From the NCBI RefSeq assembly GCF_031845265.1, contig NZ_JAVRBG010000005.1:124001-188000 (forward strand): a stretch of DNA of 64,000 nucleotides, read 5' to 3'. Made by a program: the position numbers and the translations under genes. Below the pieces are notes generated by a model. That model was not told the DNA's origin, ran no database searches, and saw only the letters and a program-made list of their open reading frames with translations. This stretch comes from Mesonia ostreae. Lineage in GTDB: Bacteria; Bacteroidota; Bacteroidia; Flavobacteriales; Flavobacteriaceae. Below are positions 26,064-32,382 of the stretch, in pieces (position 1 is the first letter of the stretch; each line of letters opens with the position of its first letter).

Positions 26064-26079
26064 TTTTACAAATGTAAAC
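26064..26079. promoter_or_regulatory. Operator-like palindrome, site 2, with embedded -7 box for the M14 gene
   Basis: TTTTAC-AAAT-GTAAAC, one mismatch from the consensus dyad. Read on the minus strand, 26069-26076 is TACATTTG, an exact TAnnTTTG -7 box correctly oriented for the M14 gene ~31 bases away. A bound regulator would cover the promoter. Confidence 0.6.
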
Positions 26080-26097
26080 AGGTGCGGTAAACATACT

Positions 26098-26113
26098 TGT
26101 TACATTTGTAAAC
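26098..26113. promoter_or_regulatory. Operator-like palindrome, site 3 (degenerate)
   Basis: TGTTAC-ATTT-GTAAAC: a perfect right half and a left half with two mismatches. A further isolated half-site GTAAAC is at 26087-26092. Confidence 0.45.
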
Positions 26114-26253
26114 GAAAGTGTTTGCAGTTGTACAAACCAATACGGAAAAACTCCTACCGAATATTTTATCTGAATATAATATCTGTTTTTCAATGCTATA
26201 TGTAATATTATCTAAACTTTTACTTAAACTTAAATAGTGCTTGTAAGCAGGGT

Positions 26254-26284
26254 TTTGCTATTCTATTTTAATAGTTTACATTTG
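26254..26284 (+). promoter_or_regulatory. Bacteroidota promoter of the XRE regulator
   Basis: TTTG at 26254-26257, a 19-base spacer, then TACATTTG at 26277-26284. Both boxes match consensus, 31 bases before the ATG. The -7 box lies inside operator site 4. Confidence 0.7.
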
Positions 26285-26289
26285 TAAAA
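26274..26289. promoter_or_regulatory. Operator-like palindrome, site 4
   Basis: GTTTAC-ATTT-GTAAAA, one mismatch from the perfect dyad, covering the -7 box of the XRE gene. It starts 35 bases before site 5. Confidence 0.65.
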
Positions 26290-26308
26290 TACAAAATTAT
26301 CTAAAATA

Positions 26309-26324
26309 GTTTACAATGGTAAAC
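26309..26324. promoter_or_regulatory. Operator-like palindrome, site 5, over the XRE start codon
   Basis: GTTTAC-AATG-GTAAAC, a perfect dyad. The spacer contains the ATG at 26316, and the right half encodes Val2-Asn3 of the regulator, so this operator is part of the coding sequence. Confidence 0.7.
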
Positions 26325-26702
26325 AGTAAAGAATTTACAAATCGGCTCGCTAAGATTATGACGTTTTACGAGTTAAGTGCCACCTCATTTGCAGATAAAA
26401 TTCAGGTGGGTCGCTCCTCTATTTCTCATATTATATCGGGAAGAAATAAGCCTAGTTTAGATTTTGTAATGAAAGTAGTACAAACTTTTCCAGAGGTCGA
26501 ATTGTATTGGTTTTTAAACGGAAAAGGAAGTTTTCCTCCTACTACATCTTCTGAAATTGTTTCAAAAAAAGAAAAAAAAGCTTCTACTATTACTTCCAAA
26601 GAAGATGCAATTCCGAAAAGAAATCAGAATAAAACTTCCAAAGAAATTGAAAAGGTAATTCTCTTTTACACCGATGGTACTTTTGATACGTATAACCCCT
26701 AA
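26316..26702 (+). CDS. XRE-family helix-turn-helix regulator
   Basis: A 128-residue protein with an N-terminal HTH_3 domain (~6-62): YELSATSFADKIQVGRSSIS is the HTH core, and HIISGRNKPSLDFVMKV completes the fold. The FPEVELYWFLNGKGSFPP block is typical of a regulator type common in flavobacteria. The rest (~70-128) is Lys/Ser/Thr-rich and probably flexible, ending with a conserved-looking IEKVILFYTDGTFDTY. The dyads upstream and over its own start codon suggest strong autoregulation and control of the divergent M14 peptidase. No toxin partner follows, which argues against a toxin-antitoxin role. Confidence 0.88.
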   Translation: MVNSKEFTNRLAKIMTFYELSATSFADKIQVGRSSISHIISGRNKPSLDFVMKVVQTFPEVELYWFLNGKGSFPPTTSSEIVSKKEKKASTITSKEDAIPKRNQNKTSKEIEKVILFYTDGTFDTYNP

Positions 26703-26809
26703 TTCACTAAGTACAAAAGATACTATTAAATTAACCTAGTACAGTAGCATTCCTACAGATTCAATTAGTACAAGAATTCAGCTACGAACATTATTAAATT
26801 AAAAAATAA

Positions 26810-26817
26810 TATCTTTG
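26810..26817 (+). promoter_or_regulatory. Candidate -7 box for the lipoprotein gene
   Basis: TATCTTTG matches TAnnTTTG, 16 bases before the ATG. No -33 box is clear. Confidence 0.45.
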
Positions 26818-26833
26818 GAAAAATAATATTCTC

Positions 26834-27637
26834 ATGAAATTACGTATTTTAAGTTTAGCTTTAGTAATGACAAGCCTTATTTCTTGCTCTTCAGATGATA
26901 CATCAATTAACGACACCAACAACGCTACTTATTTTCCCTTATCTGTAGGAAATAAATGGAATTACATCAATAGTTCTACTGCAGAAGGAGAAGTTGAAAA
27001 TACCAACGAAGAAACTCTTACACTTACTGCCGAAAATAATAATGCCTATTCTTTTAGTAGTTCGGCAAATATGCTAGAAAGAGGAGTTATTACAGGAATC
27101 TTGGTAAATGGAAATCTAACCAAACAAAATGAAAAACTAATTTACAACGGTCAGTATGAAGTAGAACTTAGTTCTTTTGGTATCGAGAATTTAAGTATTC
27201 CTATCGATAATTTGGTAGTTTATGATGTAAATGCTTCCGCTGGTGATGCGCTTTCTACAATTAGCAATACGATTAATCAAACCTTAAATCTACAAGGACA
27301 AGATATTCCACTTTCTATGACTTACGCATTACATACGGTACAAAATGAAATCCTAGAGAGTTATACCGTGAATAACACTTCTTATGAAAATGTTTTGAAG
27401 GCAAATGTCTCTTTAAATTTAGCGGTAGATGCTAGTCTTGTAATTGTTACAGTTCCCTTATTGGAAGAGCAAGAAGTCTTGACTTCTTCTAATTATTATG
27501 CGGCTGATATCGGACTTATTTACAGTGAGAATTCGGCCTCTTATAATTTTGAAGATCTATCTCAATTTGGTATTCCAAATATAGATTCTGTAAATGTAGA
27601 TTCATCTCAGTCTATTGATACATACACCATTCAATAA
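26834..27637 (+). CDS. Predicted lipoprotein of unknown function
   Basis: A 267-residue protein with a lipoprotein signal: MKLRILSLALVMTSLISC, lipobox LISC with Cys18. The Ser-Ser-Asp-Asp that follows fits surface-directed lipoproteins in Bacteroidota. The mature part is all-beta in appearance: YFPLSVGNKWNYINSS is the opening block seen in many flavobacterial lipoproteins of unknown role, and later blocks (YNGQYEVELSSFG, SSNYYAADIGLIYSEN) fit a jelly-roll-like fold. No catalytic motif is seen. It has its own -7 box and converges with the large FAD/Fe-S gene, separated by only 6 bases with no obvious terminator. Confidence 0.78.
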   Translation: MKLRILSLALVMTSLISCSSDDTSINDTNNATYFPLSVGNKWNYINSSTAEGEVENTNEETLTLTAENNNAYSFSSSANMLERGVITGILVNGNLTKQNEKLIYNGQYEVELSSFGIENLSIPIDNLVVYDVNASAGDALSTISNTINQTLNLQGQDIPLSMTYALHTVQNEILESYTVNNTSYENVLKANVSLNLAVDASLVIVTVPLLEEQEVLTSSNYYAADIGLIYSENSASYNFEDLSQFGIPNIDSVNVDSSQSIDTYTIQ

Positions 27638-27643
27638 TTTAAG

Positions 27644-30577
27644 CTAAACCTTAACTTTAATCAATGCATTCTTTAAAATACTTATAGGGTGCATTGATTT
27701 TTTTTGTGTTCCGTCGTAAATTTGATGTCTACAACTCGTTCCGTTGGCTGCAATAATGGTTGCATTCGCAGCTCTTCTAACTGCTGGAAAAAGGCTATGA
27801 TTTCCTATTTGCATACTCACTTCATAATGTTCCTTTTCATAACCAAAACTCCCTGCCATTCCGCAGCAGCCAGAAGAAATCACGGTAACTTTGTAATTTT
27901 CTGGAATGTTTAAAATATCAAACGTTGGCTTTATAGAACTCATCGCTTTTTGATGACAATGTGCGTGAATTTTAATTGTTTGAGATGCTTTCTCAAATTG
28001 CTCTGAAGTTATATTTCCTTTTTTAATTTCTTCGGATAAAAATTCTTCTATTAAAAATACATGTTTTGCAAGTTTTTTAGCTTTTTCTGGAGCATTGGCT
28101 AAACGGAAATATTCATCCCGAAAGGATAAAATAGCGCTGGGCTCTATGCCAATAAGCGGACTTTCTTCTGAAACCAAATCTTTGAAAATTTCTATATTTT
28201 TATTCGCTAGTTGCTTAGCCTTCAGCAAGAAACCTTTAGATATTTGCGCTCTACCACTTTCTTCATGTGCCACCACCTCTATTTTGTAGCCTAAATGCGT
28301 CAAGACTTCCAAGGCATCCAAACCTATAGAAGTGTCTAATTGATCTGTAAATTCGTCAATAAACAAGTACACTTTCTTGATCTGTTTCGCTTTCGCGGAA
28401 AGTAAATCGGGATTTTCCTGTATACTTTTCCGTAAAGATTTTTTTGAAAGCTGCGGTAAACTCCGCTCTGGAGCAATCCCTAAACTTCTCTTGATCAGTT
28501 TAGAGCTTAAACTATTCTCAAACAAAGCATTGGTAAACGAAGTGCTGAATCTTCCTCTCTTATTCCACGTATAGTTTTCTGAAAAAAGTTGATCTCTAAA
28601 GCTGTGAGAATTATGTTGATGGTATTGGTATAAAAACTCGGCTTTATATGCTGCCATATCTATATTAGAAGGACATTCGCTCTTGCAACCTTTACAACTA
28701 ATGCATAAATCCAATACTTCTTTGGTGGCCTTATCATTAAATCGATTTTCAGAGTGCGGCTGACTCATTAATTCTCGCAACATATTAGCTCGCCCCCTTG
28801 TCGTATCTTTTTCATTTTTTGTGGCTCGATAACTGGGACACATAGTTCCGCCAGCAGCGACACTTTTGCGACAATCTCCGCTCCCATTGCAATTTTCTAC
28901 GGCACGTAGAAAACCTTGGGTATCCTCAAAATTCATCACGGTTTTTACATGTGGCTCTTTTCGGTCTATTTCGTAGCGTAAATCGGTTTCCATAGGAAGT
29001 GCTTCCACAATTTTCCCAGGATTAAAGATGTTTTGAGGATCAAAAATACTCTTGGTCTGTTTAAAAAGTTGATAGTTTCTAACGCCCACCAACATTTCAA
29101 TAAAGGAAGCCCTCACTCTACCGTCACCGTGTTCTCCGCTAAAAGAACCTTTATATTTTTTAACCAACAAAGCTACCTGATGCGTGATTTCTTTAAAAAG
29201 CGCTACATCTTCGCTCTTTTTTAAGTTTAAAATAGGTCGGAGATGAAGTTCGCCCGCACCGGCGTGCGCATAATACACCGCTTTTTGGTCAAAACTTTTC
29301 ATCAATTGGGTAAACTCATGAATATAACTCGACAAATCTTTTAAGGCAACCGCAGTGTCTTCAATACAAGCCACGGCTTTTTTATCTCCTTTTAAATTCC
29401 CTAATAATCCTAAACCTGCTTTTCTCAATTCTAGCGCAAGATGAATTTCTTCTCCGTATAAAATTTTATTGGCGTAAGATTTTGATTCAGTTTGTAAAAT
29501 ATGTTCTAAAGACTTTATTTTTTGCTGCAAGGCTTCGGGTTGATTTGCTTTTAATTCTAGCATTAGAATTCCGATAGGGTCTCCTTTAATAAAAAATCTA
29601 TTTTCTTTATATTTTATACTGTCTTTGGTGCAATCTAAAATGATTTTATCCATCATTTCGCAAGTAAACAAATCTTCTTGCATGACCGGTTCTACTGCTT
29701 CCAAACAGTCTTCAATACTATAAAAATGAGCCGCAATCATCGCTGATTTTTTAGGAGGTAATGGGTCTAATTGCAATTTAATCTTGGTGGTAAATGCTAA
29801 AGTGCCTTCGCTTCCGCATAATAATTTACAGAAATTAAAAGTTTTCTTTGCGGAAGAAAAAACTTCTGTATCAATTAAAGTATCTAAGGCATAACCTGTA
29901 TTTCTTCGGTGTATCTCTGGCAGCGGAAATTGCTTTCTTATTTCATTTTGTACTTCTTTTGGAAGCAACATCTGGTAAAATTTCTTGTAAATTTCGCCTT
30001 CAAAATCTTCCTGTTCTAGCTTTCGCTGAAATTCTTCCGCGTTAAGTGAACCAAAGGTCACTAAACTTCCATCAGAAAGAATGACTTCCATTTCCAACAC
30101 CTTATCTCTGGTCACTCCATATTGAATGGAGGTGGTTCCGCTAGAATTGTTGCCTGCCATTCCACCAAGAGTACAGCGATTAGAAGTAGACGTATTAGGA
30201 CCAAAAAACAAATCATATGGTTCTAAATAGCGATTTAATTCATCTCGAATAATTCCTGGTTCTACTGTCACGCTACGTTGACTTTCATTAAATTCAATCA
30301 CCGAATTCAAATACTTTGAAATGTCTACAACCAAGCCTTCTCCCACACATTGCCCCGCCAATGAAGTTCCCGCAGCTCGAGGAACAAGTTCTATAGAATG
30401 TTTAGCTGCAAATACTACAATATCCTGAAGATCACCTAAGCTTTTGGGAATTACTACGCCCAATGGCATTTTCCGGTAAACGGAAGCATCTGTAGCATAT
30501 AATTTTTTATAGGTGTCGTCTATAAAAAGTTCGCCCTGTATGTGGTGCTTTAAAGATTCGATTAAGGATAAATTCAA
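27644..30577 (-). CDS. FAD- and Fe-S-binding D-2-hydroxyacid dehydrogenase (YdiJ/GlcD-GlcF-like fusion)
   Basis: A 977-residue fusion of a flavoprotein and an iron-sulfur protein. The FAD_binding_4 domain (~35-210) has PRAAGTSLAGQCVG and GGMAGNNSSGTTS; the FAD-oxidase C-terminal domain spans ~240-530 (YYAHAGAGELHLRP, FSGEHGDGR). The Fe-S part (~560-680) has CNGSGDCRK and a CISCKGCKSECPS cluster, then two CCG-type cysteine domains (HAHCHQKAM, SSGCCGMAGSFGYE). The layout is that of E. coli YdiJ (D-2-hydroxyglutarate oxidation) and of D-lactate/glycolate dehydrogenases. It has no membrane segment, so electrons probably pass to a soluble or peripheral acceptor. Substrate unresolved. Confidence 0.88.
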   Translation of the reverse strand: MNLSLIESLKHHIQGELFIDDTYKKLYATDASVYRKMPLGVVIPKSLGDLQDIVVFAAKHSIELVPRAAGTSLAGQCVGEGLVVDISKYLNSVIEFNESQRSVTVEPGIIRDELNRYLEPYDLFFGPNTSTSNRCTLGGMAGNNSSGTTSIQYGVTRDKVLEMEVILSDGSLVTFGSLNAEEFQRKLEQEDFEGEIYKKFYQMLLPKEVQNEIRKQFPLPEIHRRNTGYALDTLIDTEVFSSAKKTFNFCKLLCGSEGTLAFTTKIKLQLDPLPPKKSAMIAAHFYSIEDCLEAVEPVMQEDLFTCEMMDKIILDCTKDSIKYKENRFFIKGDPIGILMLELKANQPEALQQKIKSLEHILQTESKSYANKILYGEEIHLALELRKAGLGLLGNLKGDKKAVACIEDTAVALKDLSSYIHEFTQLMKSFDQKAVYYAHAGAGELHLRPILNLKKSEDVALFKEITHQVALLVKKYKGSFSGEHGDGRVRASFIEMLVGVRNYQLFKQTKSIFDPQNIFNPGKIVEALPMETDLRYEIDRKEPHVKTVMNFEDTQGFLRAVENCNGSGDCRKSVAAGGTMCPSYRATKNEKDTTRGRANMLRELMSQPHSENRFNDKATKEVLDLCISCKGCKSECPSNIDMAAYKAEFLYQYHQHNSHSFRDQLFSENYTWNKRGRFSTSFTNALFENSLSSKLIKRSLGIAPERSLPQLSKKSLRKSIQENPDLLSAKAKQIKKVYLFIDEFTDQLDTSIGLDALEVLTHLGYKIEVVAHEESGRAQISKGFLLKAKQLANKNIEIFKDLVSEESPLIGIEPSAILSFRDEYFRLANAPEKAKKLAKHVFLIEEFLSEEIKKGNITSEQFEKASQTIKIHAHCHQKAMSSIKPTFDILNIPENYKVTVISSGCCGMAGSFGYEKEHYEVSMQIGNHSLFPAVRRAANATIIAANGTSCRHQIYDGTQKKSMHPISILKNALIKVKV

Positions 30578-30650
30578 TGCTCTTAACAGTTTTTAAGTAA
30601 GATTAACAAAAGATTGCCTGACAATAATCGTAAGGTATTAAAATTGAAAA

Positions 30651-30658
30651 TATATTTG
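30651..30658 (+). promoter_or_regulatory. Candidate -7 box for the outer-membrane beta-barrel gene
   Basis: TATATTTG matches TAnnTTTG, 23 bases before the ATG. A minimal ATG-AAA-TGA frame (30677-30682) lies directly before the gene and is probably incidental. Confidence 0.45.
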
Positions 30659-30681
30659 AGGTTAATTAAAAAAAAAATGAA

Positions 30682-31182
30682 ATGAAAAAGATTTTTTTGA
30701 CCCTCAGTCTTGTTTTGGGAGCATTATTGACCATGAATGCTCAAGAAATTTCTAATAATGCTATTGGTCTTCGTTTGGGAGGTGGAGACGGTTTTGGAGC
30801 TGAAGTATCTTATCAACGTGCGCTTGGAAGCGACAACAATAGATTAGAGCTAGATTTAGGATGGAGAAATGATAAGCATTTTGATGCTTTTAAGCTAGCT
30901 GGATTATACCAATGGGTTTGGAATATTGATGGCGGATTTAATTGGTATGCGGGTGCTGGTGCCGGTATTGGTAGTGTAGATGACAATAGACACTATAGAG
31001 ATGATTTTGAACATAAGGATGGTGCATTCCTTTTTGTTGCAGGTAACATAGGTATAGAATACAACTTTGATATCCCTTTATTAGTATCACTAGATTTTAG
31101 ACCAGAAATTGGTTTTTCCGACTATGATGTAATTGATGATTTTGCTCCAGATATTGCTATTGGGGTACGTTACCAATTCTAA
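30682..31182 (+). CDS. Small outer-membrane beta-barrel-like protein
   Basis: A 166-residue protein with a signal peptide (MKKIFLTLSLVLGALLTMNA). Eight-stranded barrel features follow: alternating hydrophobic strands (AIGLRLGGGDGFGAEVSYQRA, NRLELDLGWRN, FNWYAGAGAGIGSV, FLFVAGNIGIEYNF) and a C-terminal strand ending in Phe (AIGVRYQF), the usual signal for outer-membrane insertion. It resembles OmpX/OmpW-size porin-like proteins. Function unknown. It converges with bshA, 13 bases away. Confidence 0.8.
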   Translation: MKKIFLTLSLVLGALLTMNAQEISNNAIGLRLGGGDGFGAEVSYQRALGSDNNRLELDLGWRNDKHFDAFKLAGLYQWVWNIDGGFNWYAGAGAGIGSVDDNRHYRDDFEHKDGAFLFVAGNIGIEYNFDIPLLVSLDFRPEIGFSDYDVIDDFAPDIAIGVRYQF

Positions 31183-31195
31183 AAAAAGATTTTAT

Positions 31196-32338
31196 TTACT
31201 TAGTCTTGGCATTAAGATTTGAGGCGGCTTTCTTATAAATTTCTTCATACATAGGAATTACAGAGTCGGTATCAAATTTTAATGCCATTTCTTTTGCATT
31301 CAATTTAAACTGATTTAAACGCTGGTCATCACTCAAAATATGAATTGCATTTTTGGCCATACTTTCCACATCTCCCACATCGCTTAAGTATCCAGAGAAA
31401 TTTTGTTTATTTACTTCGGGCAAACCGCCTGTATTAGAAGAAATTACGGGTACACCATTTACCATAGCTTCTAGTGCTGCCAATCCAAAACTTTCTTTTT
31501 CTGAAGGCAATAAAAACAAATCTGAAAAGCATAAAATTTTATCTACATCATTGCTTTCTCCTAAAAAAATTATTTTACCTGAAATTCCCAATTCCTCTGC
31601 TAAGTCCTTTGCGGGTTGCACCTCTGGCCCTTCCCCAACCATAATTAACTTCGACTTTACCTCTTTCTGAATTTGATTAAAAATCTTTACCACATCTCCA
31701 ATACGCTTTACTTTTCTAAAGTTGCTTACGTGAGTGACAATCTTTTCATCATCTTCAGCCATCAATTCACGTTGGCAATCTGTAAATTGACTCGTTCCTA
31801 CTTTCGTATCTATAAAATTTGGAATTACACAAATAGGAGATTTTACATTAAATAAGCGTAACGTGTCGTCTTTCAAACTTTGTGAAACTGACGTTACATA
31901 ATCACTTTTATTGATGCTAAAAGTTACCGCCGGCTTATAAAAAGGATGGTTTCCTACTAAAGTGATATCGGTTCCATGAAGTGTGGTCACCATGGGGATA
32001 TAGATTCCTTCTTCCTCCAACATTTTCTTTGCCATATAGCCAGCATAGGCGTGAGGAATCGCATAATGTACGTGCAACAATTCTATTTCATGCAATAAAA
32101 CCATGTCTACCAATTTACTAGATAAGGCAAGTTCATAGGGTTGGTAATGAAATAAGGGATATTCGGGGACGTTAACCTCGTGGTAATGGATATTTTTAGA
32201 AAGTTGTTCTAAACGAACGGGTTGTTTATAGGTTATAAAATGAATTTCGTGACCCCGTTTTGCTAATCCCATTCCCAATTCGGTGGCGACTACTCCACTT
32301 CCTCCAAAAGTGGGATAACATACAATTCCTATTTTCAT
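31196..32338 (-). CDS. bshA: N-acetyl-alpha-D-glucosaminyl L-malate synthase (bacillithiol pathway)
   Basis: A 380-residue GT4 glycosyltransferase making GlcNAc-malate, the first step of bacillithiol synthesis. The N-terminus (IGIVCYPTFGGSGVVATELG, with the GGSG nucleotide loop) and LLHVHYAIPHAYAGYMAK are diagnostic for BshA. The C-terminal domain shows the VPVISSNTGGLPE nucleotide-sugar site after SEKESFGLAALEAM. It is last in a seven-gene minus-strand operon, 44 bases after the GH3/serine hydrolase gene. bshB and bshC are elsewhere. Confidence 0.94.
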   Translation of the reverse strand: MKIGIVCYPTFGGSGVVATELGMGLAKRGHEIHFITYKQPVRLEQLSKNIHYHEVNVPEYPLFHYQPYELALSSKLVDMVLLHEIELLHVHYAIPHAYAGYMAKKMLEEEGIYIPMVTTLHGTDITLVGNHPFYKPAVTFSINKSDYVTSVSQSLKDDTLRLFNVKSPICVIPNFIDTKVGTSQFTDCQRELMAEDDEKIVTHVSNFRKVKRIGDVVKIFNQIQKEVKSKLIMVGEGPEVQPAKDLAEELGISGKIIFLGESNDVDKILCFSDLFLLPSEKESFGLAALEAMVNGVPVISSNTGGLPEVNKQNFSGYLSDVGDVESMAKNAIHILSDDQRLNQFKLNAKEMALKFDTDSVIPMYEEIYKKAASNLNAKTK

Positions 32339-32382
32339 ATTTTTTGGTTTAAAGGTAACGCATTTGACAAAAAAAGACTGCT

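Noticed and set aside
26316..26702. XRE regulator as antitoxin of a toxin-antitoxin pair
   Set aside because: No small toxin-like gene lies next to it in the same direction; the neighbour is an independently promoted lipoprotein.
30677..30682. Two-codon ATG-AAA-TGA frame before the outer-membrane protein gene as a leader peptide
   Set aside because: Too short to carry information and explained by chance in an A-rich leader.
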